Shown: positions 1 to 8,850 of the stretch, piece by piece | Numbering within the stretch: the stretch's first letter is position 1 | Layout of the letters: each line of letters starts with the position of its first letter | Assembly: GCF_034674885.1 (NCBI RefSeq) | Contig: NZ_JAUCDS010000014.1 | Coordinates: 16,861 to 80,860 of the forward strand | DNA: 64,000 bases | Reading direction: 5' to 3' | Source of the DNA: Castellaniella sp034674885 | Lineage (GTDB): Bacteria; Pseudomonadota; Gammaproteobacteria; Burkholderiales; Burkholderiaceae_B | The notes under the pieces: generated by a model | Databases searched by the model: none | Told to the model about the DNA's origin: nothing | Seen by the model: the letters and a program-made list of their open reading frames with translations, nothing else | Made by a program: the position numbers and the translations under genes

Positions 1-646
1 CGCGGGCGCCAGCCAGGTCTATCTGATCGAGGAACCCATGGCTGCGGCCATCGGCGCTGGCCTGGCCGTGTCGGACGCCAGCGGCTCCATGGTCGTGGAC
101 ATCGGCGGCGGCACCACCGAAGTCGCCGTGATTTCCCTGGGCGGCATGGTCTACAAAGGCTCGGTGCGGGTTGGCGGCGACAAATTCGACGAGGCCATCA
201 TCAATTACATCCGCCGCAACTACGGCATGCTGATTGGCGAACCCACCGCAGAACTCATCAAAAAGGAAATCGGTTCGGCTTTCCCCGGGTCTGAGATCCG
301 CGAGATCGAAGTCAAGGGCCGCAACCTGTCCGAAGGCGTCCCGCGCAGCTTCACGGTGTCTTCGAACGAAATCCTCGAATCCCTGACCGACCCCCTGAAC
401 CAGATCGTTTCGGCCGTGAAGACAGCCCTGGAACAGACGCCGCCCGAACTGGGCGCCGACATCACCGACAAGGGCATCGCCCTCACTGGGGGCGGGGCGC
501 TGCTGCATGATCTGGACCGCCTGCTCCAGGAAGAAACTGGCCTGCCCGTCGTCGTGGCCGAAGACCCGCTGACATGCGTGGTACGGGGCTGCGGCGAAGC
601 ACTCGAACACCTCGAGCGTTTGGGCGGGGTCTTCATTTACGATTGA
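1..646 (+). CDS. mreB: Rod-shape actin MreB, C-terminal part (5' end outside window)
   Basis: This is the C-terminal ~214 residues of the bacterial actin MreB, which polymerises under the inner membrane and positions the elongation machinery. The frame is open from base 2, so the start lies off the left edge; against a usual length near 347 residues, about 130 are missing. Visible actin-fold motifs are the phosphate-2 loop DIGGGTTEVAVISLGG and the adenosine-motif glycines in ALTGGGALL near the C-terminus. It is followed directly by mreC and mreD, the usual order. The identification is firm. Confidence 0.97.
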   Translation, partial: AGASQVYLIEEPMAAAIGAGLAVSDASGSMVVDIGGGTTEVAVISLGGMVYKGSVRVGGDKFDEAIINYIRRNYGMLIGEPTAELIKKEIGSAFPGSEIREIEVKGRNLSEGVPRSFTVSSNEILESLTDPLNQIVSAVKTALEQTPPELGADITDKGIALTGGGALLHDLDRLLQEETGLPVVVAEDPLTCVVRGCGEALEHLERLGGVFIYD

Positions 647-672
647 TCGAGCGGTCTGCGCTCTTTTTCGTC

Positions 673-1557
673 ATGCGTGAACCCGGGACGCTCAGGCTGT
701 TCAAGCGAGGACCCAGCATTGAAGTCCGCCTGGTCCTGCTGCTGGCCGTCTGCCTGGCGCTGATCGTGACCGATGCGCACTGGTCGACCCTGAGTCCAGT
801 GCGCCAGACCCTGTCGACGGCCATCTACCCCTTTCAGCGGGTGGTGCTGGCCCCGCGCGAGGCCATGGAATACGTGAACAGCTGGTCGCATGCCGCCGCC
901 CTGGCCCGCGAGGAACAGGACGCCTTGCGCCGGCAGCAGATCGAAATGGCGCAACTGGTCACGCACGCGGCCCAGCTGACCACGGAAAACGAACAGTTGC
1001 GCCGCTTGCTGAACGTGTCCGAATCCATTTCTCAGCAATCGGTGGCCGTCGAGGTCTTCTACGTGCCGCCCAATGCGTTCAGTCATCGGCTGATTTTCAA
1101 CAAGGGGTCCGATGCGGGTATCGAACCCGGGATGCCGGTCATCGATGAGGGCGGGGTCGTCGGCCAGATCATCCACGTCACCCCGTTCACCTCCGAGGCA
1201 GCCCTGCTGATCGACGACCAGGTGTCCATTCCAGTCCAGGTGCTGCGCAATGGCCTGCGCCTGATCGCCTTCGGCAGCGACGAGGTCGGCAAGCTGGAAG
1301 TCCGTTACCTGACAGCCAATATGGACGTGCAGGCCGGCGATACGCTCGTGACCAGCGGCATCGGCGGCCTGTTCCCGGCGGGGCTGTCCGTGGGCCGGGT
1401 AGAAAAGGTCGATCGCGATCCGGGTACCGGCTTTGCCATGGCGATCGCCGAACCCTTGTCCCATCCCGAACGCTATCGCCATTTCCTGGTGCTGCGCGTC
1501 GACGTGTCGAAAGTGCCCAAACCCGAGGAGATCGAACGTGCCCTTGGTCAGCACTAA
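673..1557 (+). CDS. mreC: Rod shape-determining protein MreC
   Basis: MreC is a bitopic inner-membrane protein that links MreB to PBP2/RodA in the periplasm. The ATG at 673 gives 294 residues. A basic N-terminus (REPGTLRLFKRGPS) precedes one membrane segment around residues 17-36 (VRLVLLLAVCLALIVTD). A charged and Gln-rich coiled coil spans about residues 70-115, followed by the beta-barrel region with the typical NKGSDAGIEPGMPVI stretch. It lies 26 bases after mreB. The frame is open upstream to 574 inside mreB, but that extension would place a basic non-conserved stretch before the membrane anchor, so I prefer 673. Confidence 0.95.
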   Translation: MREPGTLRLFKRGPSIEVRLVLLLAVCLALIVTDAHWSTLSPVRQTLSTAIYPFQRVVLAPREAMEYVNSWSHAAALAREEQDALRRQQIEMAQLVTHAAQLTTENEQLRRLLNVSESISQQSVAVEVFYVPPNAFSHRLIFNKGSDAGIEPGMPVIDEGGVVGQIIHVTPFTSEAALLIDDQVSIPVQVLRNGLRLIAFGSDEVGKLEVRYLTANMDVQAGDTLVTSGIGGLFPAGLSVGRVEKVDRDPGTGFAMAIAEPLSHPERYRHFLVLRVDVSKVPKPEEIERALGQH

Positions 1558-1582
1558 GCGGCCAGCGGGGAGTTCCTCGCTG

Positions 1583-2104
1583 ATGTCCCTGCAGCCTGTG
1601 GATGCTGCGCCCTTCCATCGACCGTCATCGGCCTGGCTGGTCTGGGGGACGCTGTTGCTGGTCTGGCTGGCGTCCCTGCTGCCCTGGCGCCTGTGGCAGC
1701 CGGTGCCCGACATGCTGCTGTTGGTGCTGGCTTTCTGGTGCCTGCACGAACCTGGGCGGGTCGGCCTGCTGACGGCCTTTGTCCTGGGACTGTTGATGGA
1801 CGTGCATGATTCCGGTTTGCTGGGGCTGCACGCGCTGAACTACGTCCTGTGCGCCTATGGGGTGCTGCGGCTGCATCGGCGGCTGCAGCATTTCAATGTC
1901 TGGGTCCAGACGCTGCACCTGATCCCGGTGTTCGTGGTGGCGGCCCTGGTGTCGCGGTTGCTGGGCGCCTGGCTCAATGGCGAATGGGTGGGCTGGGATT
2001 GGCTGTGGGCATCGCTGATAACCGGTGCGCTGCTGCCCCTGGCGGACGTTCTGCTGTTGTTGCCACAGCGCCGGCTGGATGGCGATGACGGCGGCGCAGT
2101 GTGA
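1583..2104 (+). CDS. mreD: Rod shape-determining protein MreD
   Basis: MreD is a small polytopic inner-membrane partner of MreC. The 173 residues are almost entirely hydrophobic, with about five to six predicted membrane spans (for example WGTLLLVWLASLLPW and a segment ending GLLMDVHDSG). The ATG at 1583 has a GGGGAG 10 bases upstream. A GTG at 1538, overlapping the mreC end, has a good AGGAG at 1526-1530 and would add 15 residues, so the start is not certain. Third gene of the mre operon; mrdA follows after 9 bases. Confidence 0.9.
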   Translation: MSLQPVDAAPFHRPSSAWLVWGTLLLVWLASLLPWRLWQPVPDMLLLVLAFWCLHEPGRVGLLTAFVLGLLMDVHDSGLLGLHALNYVLCAYGVLRLHRRLQHFNVWVQTLHLIPVFVVAALVSRLLGAWLNGEWVGWDWLWASLITGALLPLADVLLLLPQRRLDGDDGGAV

Positions 2105-2113
2105 CGGCGCGGC

Positions 2114-4153
2114 ATGTTTGAGTTCCGCAAGACCGGCCAGCATCAGCGGCAGACCGTATTGTTGCGCGCCTGGGTGGCCGGGGTATTTGCCATGGTGTGC
2201 CTGTTGCTGCTGGTCGGGCGCCTGTGGTATTTGCAGGTCGTGCGCTACGACAATCTGGCGGCGCGCGCCGATCAGAATCGCATCACCATCGTACCGATCC
2301 CGCCCCGACGCGGCCAGATCACGGATCGCAACGGCGAAGTCATGGCAACCAACCAGCGGGACTACACGCTGCTGGTGACGCGGGCGCAGGTCCAGGGAAA
2401 GGTCGAGGACCTGCTGGACCGCTTGCGGGAACTGGTCTACATCAGCGACAGCGACCAGCGCAAATTCATGCGGGCCTACCAGCAAAGCGGTCGCTACGCG
2501 CAGGTGTTGCTGCGCAACAATCTGAACGACGTCGAGGCGTCCTGGTTCGCCGTGCACGCCTTCGAGTTCCCGGGCGTCAGCCTGCAGGCCCGCTGGGTAC
2601 GGTCCTACCCCTTGCGCGAATCCGCCGCGCATGTGCTGGGCTTCGTGGGCCGGATCTCCGAAGCCGACGAACAGCACCTGGAAGACACTGGCCAGGAGGG
2701 CAATTACCGGGGCACCCAGGTGATGGGCAAAAAGGGGATCGAAAAGACCTGGGAAAAATCCCTGCATGGCCGCACCGGGGTTGAAGAACTCGAGGTCACG
2801 GCGACCGGCCGGCCCGTGCGCGAACTGAGCCGCACCGATCCGATTCCGGGGTCCAACCTGGAATTGTCCCTGGATGCCGGCTTGCAAAAGCTGGCCGAAG
2901 ACCAGTTCGCCGGCCGTCGCGGGGCGCTGGTGGCGATCGCGCCGCATACCGGCGAGGTCCTGGCGTTCGTGTCCTCGCCCTCGTTCGATCCGAATCTGTT
3001 CGTGGACGGCATCGACGTCGAAAACTGGCGCAAACTCAATGAATCGCCAGACCATCCCCTGATCAATCGGCCCTTGTACGGAACCTATCCGATCGGTTCC
3101 ACGTACAAGCCCTTCGTCGCCTTGGCCGCCCTGGAAATGGGCTTGCGCGGGGCGCAGGATCTGGTGCCCGATCCGGGTTATTTCGAGTTGGCCGGCCAGA
3201 AGTTCCGCAATGCAGGCGGAGCCGTCTATGGGCCGACGAATCTGCATCGGGCGATCGTCGTGTCCTCGGACACCTATTTCTTTTCGCTGGGCGCCATGAT
3301 GGATGTCGATGCCCTGCATGATTTCAGCAAGCAGTTCGGGTTCGGCCAGATCACCGGCATCGACCTGGACGGAGAGCGGCGCGGCGTGCTGCCTTCGAGG
3401 GAGTGGAAGCGCAAGACCTACAAGAAACCGGAACAGCAACATTGGTATCAAGGTGAAACCGTATCGGTGACGGTGGGCCAGGGCTACAACGCCTTTACCC
3501 TGCTGCAGCTGGCTCAGGCCACCTCGGTGCTCGCCAACGACGGGGTGTACATGAAGCCGCATCTGGTGCGCCGCATCATCGACCCCCTGACCGGGCGTTT
3601 CACGTATCCGGTGCTGGCGCCGCAATACACGATCCCGCTCAAGCCTGCCAACCTTAAGGCAGTGCGCGACGCCATGGTCGATGTCGTCAACAAGGGCACT
3701 GCGCGGCGAGCCTTTGAAGGGGCTGCCTATCAGGCGGCCGGCAAGACCGGAACCGCGCAGGTCTACAGCCTGCGCGGCGCCAAATACAAGGCGCATGCGG
3801 TGGATGAACGCCTGCGCGACCATGCCCTGTTCATGGCCTACGCGCCGGTGAACGATCCGCAGATCGCCGTGGCCCTGATCGTCGAGAATGGCGGCTGGGG
3901 CGCCTCGGTCGCAGCGCCGATCGCCCGCACGGTCTTCGATTACTGGCTCAGCCCTGACCGGGTGGCCGAGCGACGAGAGCAGATGCAGGCGGAACAGGCG
4001 GCCGCGCATCGGGTAAACGATGCGACCAAGCGGCCCAGTCCGGGAGCGCCGGACACCTCTCCCGCGCCCGAAGACGACGAGGCCCCGGAACCGGCGCCGT
4101 TGCCGGATGCTGCCACCCCCCCTGAAGACGGGGCCCAGGAGGACACTCCATGA
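2114..4153 (+). CDS. mrdA: Peptidoglycan transpeptidase PBP2 of the elongasome
   Basis: PBP2 cross-links new wall peptidoglycan during elongation, working with the glycosyltransferase RodA encoded next. The 679 residues show one N-terminal membrane anchor (about 18-40), a dimerisation/pedestal region, and the transpeptidase domain with SxxK at Ser329 (GSTYK), a second motif at Ser384 (SSD) and KTG at Lys544. The protein is longer than the ~630 residues of E. coli PBP2 because of a C-terminal tail of about 55 residues rich in Pro, Glu, Asp and Ala. The stop overlaps the rodA start by four bases (ATGA), implying coupled translation. Confidence 0.97.
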   Translation: MFEFRKTGQHQRQTVLLRAWVAGVFAMVCLLLLVGRLWYLQVVRYDNLAARADQNRITIVPIPPRRGQITDRNGEVMATNQRDYTLLVTRAQVQGKVEDLLDRLRELVYISDSDQRKFMRAYQQSGRYAQVLLRNNLNDVEASWFAVHAFEFPGVSLQARWVRSYPLRESAAHVLGFVGRISEADEQHLEDTGQEGNYRGTQVMGKKGIEKTWEKSLHGRTGVEELEVTATGRPVRELSRTDPIPGSNLELSLDAGLQKLAEDQFAGRRGALVAIAPHTGEVLAFVSSPSFDPNLFVDGIDVENWRKLNESPDHPLINRPLYGTYPIGSTYKPFVALAALEMGLRGAQDLVPDPGYFELAGQKFRNAGGAVYGPTNLHRAIVVSSDTYFFSLGAMMDVDALHDFSKQFGFGQITGIDLDGERRGVLPSREWKRKTYKKPEQQHWYQGETVSVTVGQGYNAFTLLQLAQATSVLANDGVYMKPHLVRRIIDPLTGRFTYPVLAPQYTIPLKPANLKAVRDAMVDVVNKGTARRAFEGAAYQAAGKTGTAQVYSLRGAKYKAHAVDERLRDHALFMAYAPVNDPQIAVALIVENGGWGASVAAPIARTVFDYWLSPDRVAERREQMQAEQAAAHRVNDATKRPSPGAPDTSPAPEDDEAPEPAPLPDAATPPEDGAQEDTP

Positions 4154-5292
4154 AGCTCATCCTGTTGGCCGCGCGCCGCATGCTGTCGGTCCTGGACTGG
4201 CCTTTGCTGATTCTCCTGGTGCTCATGGCGGTGATCGGCATGGCGACCATGCACTCGGCGGTGGGCAACACCGACTGGCGCTTTGCGGACCAGTTGCGCA
4301 ATTTCCTGATCGCCTTCGTCGCCATGTGGGCGGTGGCGATGCTGCGCCCGACTTTCATCATGCGCGCAGCGCCATTCCTGTACGCAGTGGGTGTGGCGCT
4401 TTTGGTGGCGGTGATGCTGTTCGGCGTGACCAGCAAGGGGGCGACACGCTGGCTGGAACTGGGCTTTGGCCGCGTCCAGCCATCGGAAATGCTGAAGATC
4501 GCGGTGCCGCTGATGCTGGCCTGGTATTTCCAGCGACAGTCCAGCGGGCGCTTCAAAGTGCTGGATTTCCTGGTGGCCGGGGTGCTGTTGCTGGTGCCTG
4601 CTGCGCTGATCATCGAGCAGCCCGACCTGGGCACGGCCTTGCTGGTGCTGGCGTCGGGGTTCTGCGTGATTTATTTCGCGGGCCTGTCCTTCAAACTGCT
4701 GGTGCCGGTGGTGCTGGCAGTGGTGCTGGGGCTGGGCACCCTGGTGGCCTACGAGGATCAGATCTGCCAGCCCGAAGTGGACTGGGTGGTCCTGCACGAC
4801 TATCAGAAGTACCGGGTCTGCGTCTTGCTGAACCCCGGGTCCGATCCGCTGGGCAAGGGTTTTCACACGATCCAGTCCATGATTGCGGTGGGTTCGGGCG
4901 GCGTCTACGGCAAGGGCTACATGCAGGGCACGCAAACACACCTGGATTTCATCCCAGAGCGCACCACGGACTTCATCTTTGCCGTGTTTGCCGAGGAATT
5001 CGGTTTCTACGGTGGAGTGACGCTGTTGCTGCTATATGCCCTGATGGTCCTGCGCGGCCTGACGATCACCGTGAGGGCGCCCACGCAGTTCGGGCGCCTG
5101 CTGGGCGGCGCCATGTCCATGATGATGTTCGTCTACGTTTTCGTGAATATCGGCATGGTGACCGGCGTGCTTCCGGTCGTCGGGGTGCCGCTGCCCTTCA
5201 TGAGCTACGGCGGTACTGCTTTGATGACGCTGGGCGTGGCCTGCGGCCTGCTGATGAGCATCGGCGCGCACCAGCCCCGTGGATCGGGCTGA
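4150..5292 (+). CDS. rodA: SEDS peptidoglycan glycosyltransferase RodA
   Basis: RodA is the SEDS-family lipid II polymerase of the elongation complex and the partner of the PBP2 encoded just upstream. The 380 residues form about ten membrane spans. SEDS landmarks are visible: the WLELGFGRVQPSEMLKIA stretch near residue 100 and the periplasmic-loop sequence FIPERTTDFIFAVFAEEFG near residue 265. It is the last gene of the mre/mrd operon and converges with mutY, leaving only 17 bases between the two stop codons. Confidence 0.97.
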   Translation: MKLILLAARRMLSVLDWPLLILLVLMAVIGMATMHSAVGNTDWRFADQLRNFLIAFVAMWAVAMLRPTFIMRAAPFLYAVGVALLVAVMLFGVTSKGATRWLELGFGRVQPSEMLKIAVPLMLAWYFQRQSSGRFKVLDFLVAGVLLLVPAALIIEQPDLGTALLVLASGFCVIYFAGLSFKLLVPVVLAVVLGLGTLVAYEDQICQPEVDWVVLHDYQKYRVCVLLNPGSDPLGKGFHTIQSMIAVGSGGVYGKGYMQGTQTHLDFIPERTTDFIFAVFAEEFGFYGGVTLLLLYALMVLRGLTITVRAPTQFGRLLGGAMSMMMFVYVFVNIGMVTGVLPVVGVPLPFMSYGGTALMTLGVACGLLMSIGAHQPRGSG

Positions 5293-5309
5293 TCCGGCGG
5301 CGGCTGTTT

Positions 5310-6446
5310 TCAGGCGGCGGGCGGATACAGGCCGAGCAGCAGGCGCGACAGAGGCGCGGGCAGGCCGATTTCTGACAGTTGCGACAGGGGGATCCAGGCG
5401 GATTCCCCTGCCTGTATCGGAATCACGGCCGGATTGCGGGAACTCGACGCAAGCGTGGGGTCGGCCAGTGCGCCGCCCAGCAAGGCCTCGATCACCGAAC
5501 GGGGCCCGGATGCGCGTACCCGCATAGGCTGCATCAGCAGGCGAAAGTGCGTGAAGATGTGCTCGATGCCGGCCAGGTTCTGGGTCCCGTCGGCTGCGCA
5601 GGGCAGCCGGGCACGGACGGCATCCAGGGCTGGCCGGTCGTCAAAGATCGGCAGCGCCCACAGGCCGCCCCAGATCCCGGTGTCGGGCCGCCGCTGCAGC
5701 CACAGGTGGCCTTCGCATTCCACGATCAGCATCCAGCACTGGTGTCGGGCCTGGGCGCGCCGGGCGCGCGGGCTGGGCAGGACGTCCTGCAGGCCCTGGC
5801 GCCGCGCAGCGCAGTCCGGGGCCAGCGGGCAGCGCGGGCAATCGGGACGGGATCGGGTGCAGATCGTGGCGCCCAGGTCCATCTGGCCCTGGGTGTAGGC
5901 CTGCATGTCCAGATCGGCGGGAGCCTGCTCCAGCCAGGCCTGGGCGTGCGTCCAGAGCGTGCGCAGCATGGCGGTGGCTCCCGGGTCGCCCTGCAGCGCC
6001 AGGTACCGCGTCATCACACGGCGGACGTTGCCGTCCAGGATGGGCGCCCGTTCGCCGTAGGCAAAGGCCGCGATGGCGGCCGCCGTCGAACGGCCGATGC
6101 CGGGCAGGGTTTCCAGTTCGGCGGCGCTGCGGGGGAATTTCCCGGCGTGCTGGTCGCGGATCGCCTGGGCGCAGCGATGCAGGTTGCGGGCGCGGGCGTA
6201 GTAGCCCAGGCCCGCCCAGGACTGCAGCACGGCGTCGGCGGGCGCATCGGCCAGGGCCGCGACGGTCGGGAAACGTTCCAGGAAGCGCAGGTAGTACGGG
6301 ATGACCGTGGCAGCCTGGGTCTGCTGCAGCATGATTTCCGACAGCCAGATCCGGTAGGGGTCGCGAGTATTCTGCCAGGGCAGCCCGTGGCGACCGGACA
6401 GGCGCTGCCAGGCCGCGATACGGGATGCGGGGTCTGCCGCAGCCAT
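5310..6446 (-). CDS. mutY: A/G-specific adenine DNA glycosylase MutY
   Basis: MutY removes adenine mispaired with 8-oxoguanine. The 378 residues carry the HhH-GPD fold with the catalytic-Glu segment WLSEIMLQQTQAATV near residue 35, the hairpin LPGIGRSTAAAI, and the catalytic Asp in ILDGNVRR. A [4Fe-4S] cluster motif C-x6-C-x2-C-x5-C (CTRSRPDCPRCPLAPDC) and a C-terminal NUDIX-like 8-oxoG recognition domain follow. Its ATG shares one base with the ftsX stop codon (TGATG), so it is most likely translated from the ftsE-ftsX transcript. Confidence 0.96.
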   Translation of the reverse strand: MAAADPASRIAAWQRLSGRHGLPWQNTRDPYRIWLSEIMLQQTQAATVIPYYLRFLERFPTVAALADAPADAVLQSWAGLGYYARARNLHRCAQAIRDQHAGKFPRSAAELETLPGIGRSTAAAIAAFAYGERAPILDGNVRRVMTRYLALQGDPGATAMLRTLWTHAQAWLEQAPADLDMQAYTQGQMDLGATICTRSRPDCPRCPLAPDCAARRQGLQDVLPSPRARRAQARHQCWMLIVECEGHLWLQRRPDTGIWGGLWALPIFDDRPALDAVRARLPCAADGTQNLAGIEHIFTHFRLLMQPMRVRASGPRSVIEALLGGALADPTLASSSRNPAVIPIQAGESAWIPLSQLSEIGLPAPLSRLLLGLYPPAA

Positions 6447-7354
6447 CAGAACTGTGTGTGCCGGGTGACGGACAGGCGCGCGGCGACTGCCCCCAGCAGG
6501 GCGATCAGCACGCAGGACAGCAGCAGGTCCGAGGTGGCCGGCAGGTGCAGGGACCAGTCGATGCCGTAGCTGTGAGCGAAACGCCCCAGCAAGGTGTTCA
6601 AGGGCGCCATGGCCAGCCAGGCCAGCAGCAGGGCCAGCAGGCTGGCGGCCATTCCGGTCAGGGCGCCCAGGTACAGAAAGGGCCGCCGGACGAACGATTC
6701 GGTCGCCCCGACCAGCCGCGCGACGGCGATTTCATCCCGTTGGGTCAGAGCCTGCAGCCGTACGGTGTTGAATACCGTCGCCAGGACCACGACAGCGACG
6801 GCAACGGCCAGCAGGCCCAGACCCACCCGCACGAACGACAACAGGGATTCCAGGCGCCGCACCCATTCGCTGTCGAGTTGCACGTGGTCGACTCCGGGCC
6901 ATTGCCGCCAGGTGTCAGCCAGTTCACGCGCCTGTTGGGCGGGGGCATCGGAATCCTTCAGGGTCACGATGAGGGCATCGGGCAGCGGGTTGTCGGCCAG
7001 GGCGTCCAGCGCCTGCGCCCACGCCGGGTCCGCGCGCAATTGCGCCATGGCCTTGTCGCGCGGCAGCAGGCGGGCGTCCGAGATCTTGTCGCCCGCCTGG
7101 TCCTGCAGGCGCTTGAGCAGGGCCTGCTGCTGGTCGGCAGGTGTGCCCGCAGTCAGGAACAGGGTGAGTTCAGGGGACACGGCCAGCTGCCTGGCCAGAG
7201 GCTGGCTGGACTGCAGCACGGCCGCGCCCAGAATGGGGACCGCCAGCATCAGGGCGATGACGACGATATTGGCCAGGGACGAGAAGGGGTGCAGGCGCAG
7301 CCGGCGCAAAGCGACCCGCAGGGCATAGCGGTGGTGGCGAAGCCAGCGTTTCAT
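6446..7354 (-). CDS. ftsX: Cell-division ABC transporter permease FtsX
   Basis: FtsX is the membrane part of FtsEX, which controls peptidoglycan hydrolases at the septum. The 302 residues have a basic cytoplasmic N-terminus, a first membrane span (about 28-48), a periplasmic loop, and three more spans in the C-terminal half within the usual FtsX permease domain (ATVFNTVRLQALTQRDEIAVARLVGA). The start overlaps the ftsE stop by four bases. The order ftsE-ftsX supports the call. Confidence 0.95.
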   Translation of the reverse strand: MKRWLRHHRYALRVALRRLRLHPFSSLANIVVIALMLAVPILGAAVLQSSQPLARQLAVSPELTLFLTAGTPADQQQALLKRLQDQAGDKISDARLLPRDKAMAQLRADPAWAQALDALADNPLPDALIVTLKDSDAPAQQARELADTWRQWPGVDHVQLDSEWVRRLESLLSFVRVGLGLLAVAVAVVVLATVFNTVRLQALTQRDEIAVARLVGATESFVRRPFLYLGALTGMAASLLALLLAWLAMAPLNTLLGRFAHSYGIDWSLHLPATSDLLLSCVLIALLGAVAARLSVTRHTQF

Positions 7355-8022
7355 GTGGGGACTCCGGCCAGGTCGGTGAAGCGGCCTGCATCGATGTGCA
7401 GGGTGCGCTGGGCGTAGCGGGCCATCAGGGCCGTGTCGTGAGAGGCGATCAGGGTCGTGACCCCGACCTGGTTGAAATCCCGGAAAACATCCATGATGTG
7501 CGTGGCGCTGTCGTGGTCGAGATTGGCGGTGGGTTCATCGGCGATCAGGATGGCCGGTCGTCCGACGATGGCCCGGGCGATGGCCAGGCGTTGCTGTTCG
7601 CCGCCCGACAACTCGATGGGCAGCATGGATTCCTTGCCCCGCAGGCCGACCTTTTCCAGCGCCGCGCGCGCCCGGGTGGCGGCCATGCCGGATTCCAGGC
7701 CCTGCACGGCCAGGGGCAGCAGCACATTGTCGAACGCATGCCGGTCGAACAGCAGGTGCGCATCCTGCAGGATCAGGCCGACGGTGCGGCGCAGGTAGGG
7801 CAGGGCGTGCGGCGACAGCCGGTCGATGCGGTGTCCGTTGACGGTGACGGATCCCCGGCTGGCGGGTTCCAGCCCGCCCATCAGTTTCAGCAGGGTGGAT
7901 TTGCCGGCGCCCGAGGGGCCGGACACGAAGATGAACTCGCCGGGCTCGATGCGAAAGTTGACATCAGCCAGGATGTTGCGGCCGCGCCCATAGGATTTGA
8001 AGACGTGCTGAAATTCGATCAT
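7351..8022 (-). CDS. ftsE: Cell-division ABC transporter ATPase FtsE
   Basis: FtsE is the cytoplasmic ATPase partner of FtsX. I chose the ATG at 8022, giving 223 residues starting MIEFQHVFKSYGRGRN, the family's usual beginning; longer in-frame extensions upstream have no homology feel. Walker A is GPSGAGKST, the ABC signature is LSGGEQQRLAIARA, and Walker B is ILIADEPTANLD. First gene of ftsE-ftsX-mutY. Confidence 0.96.
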   Translation of the reverse strand: MIEFQHVFKSYGRGRNILADVNFRIEPGEFIFVSGPSGAGKSTLLKLMGGLEPASRGSVTVNGHRIDRLSPHALPYLRRTVGLILQDAHLLFDRHAFDNVLLPLAVQGLESGMAATRARAALEKVGLRGKESMLPIELSGGEQQRLAIARAIVGRPAILIADEPTANLDHDSATHIMDVFRDFNQVGVTTLIASHDTALMARYAQRTLHIDAGRFTDLAGVPT

Positions 8023-8196
8023 AAAGTCTCTGTGCCAGGCCCTGGCGCCTGTTGGATCTGATTGTATTCCGTGTCGCACAGCCGGATGCCGGTGTGCGGG
8101 CTTTGGCGACGAAAAGCCAGGAACGCAACAAGGGCTTACATTTGCGCGGACACATCCTGCTACGCTAGGCACATCACATCAGCACAGGAGAGTTCC

Positions 8197-8850
8197 ATGG
8201 CAACGGCAACGTATTATGTCACCCGGATGGCGGCGGTCGGCAGTCTGGCTTTGCTGACGGCGTGCGCCAATGTATCTCCTCAGGGCCAGCATACGGCCGT
8301 GGGCGCAGGCGCGGGGGCGGCTTTGGGCGCTGGCCTGGGGGCGCTGATCGGGGACAGCAGCCAGGCAGCGCTGATCGGCGCGGGCATCGGGTCCGTGGTC
8401 GGCGGGGTGGTGGGCTACAACTGGAAGGGCATCAAGCAGGATGTCGAGAAATCCGGGGCGTCCAATTTGGGGGTTGCCGTGATTGAAATGCCGGATGGGA
8501 CACTGAAGGTCAACATCCCCAGCAATGTGTCTTTCGATACGAACAAATCGGTGCTGAAGCCCGAGTTGCTGCCGGTGCTGGACAGTGTGGCGCGGGCTTT
8601 GAACCAGCATCCGGAATTGCGGGCGAAGTCGATCGGCTATACGGACACCACGGGCTCGGATGCGATCAATATGCCTTTGTCGCAGCGTCGGGCGGGTGCG
8701 GTAACGCAATACCTGGCGGGCCAGGGCGTCGCGCCGGGCCGGCTGACGGCGGAAGGCCGGGGGTCGGCGAGTCCGGTGGGCGACAACAATACCCCGGAAG
8801 GCCGGGCGCTGAACCGGCGGGTGGAATTGTTCCTGTACGCGGTGAAGTAG
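8197..8850 (+). CDS. OmpA-family peptidoglycan-binding lipoprotein (YiaD-like)
   Basis: A 217-residue exported lipoprotein that probably tethers the outer membrane to peptidoglycan. A signal peptide ends in a lipobox LLTAC, making Cys about residue 24 the lipidation site. A Gly/Ala-rich glycine-zipper region follows (about 35-75), then an OmpA-like domain from about 105 with the landmarks NVSFDTNKSVLKPELLPVL and SQRRAGAVTQYL and the closing NRRVEL. An AGGAG sits 8 bases before the ATG at 8197. It is divergent from ftsE with 174 bases between. YiaD of E. coli is the nearest named relative; the precise role here is not shown by the sequence. Confidence 0.9.
   Translation: MATATYYVTRMAAVGSLALLTACANVSPQGQHTAVGAGAGAALGAGLGALIGDSSQAALIGAGIGSVVGGVVGYNWKGIKQDVEKSGASNLGVAVIEMPDGTLKVNIPSNVSFDTNKSVLKPELLPVLDSVARALNQHPELRAKSIGYTDTTGSDAINMPLSQRRAGAVTQYLAGQGVAPGRLTAEGRGSASPVGDNNTPEGRALNRRVELFLYAVK

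Noticed and set aside
1625..4009. Very long open frame antisense to mreD and mrdA
   Set aside because: It mirrors the GC-biased third positions of the real genes, has an amino-acid make-up dominated by Gly, Arg, His and Gln, and shows no domain.
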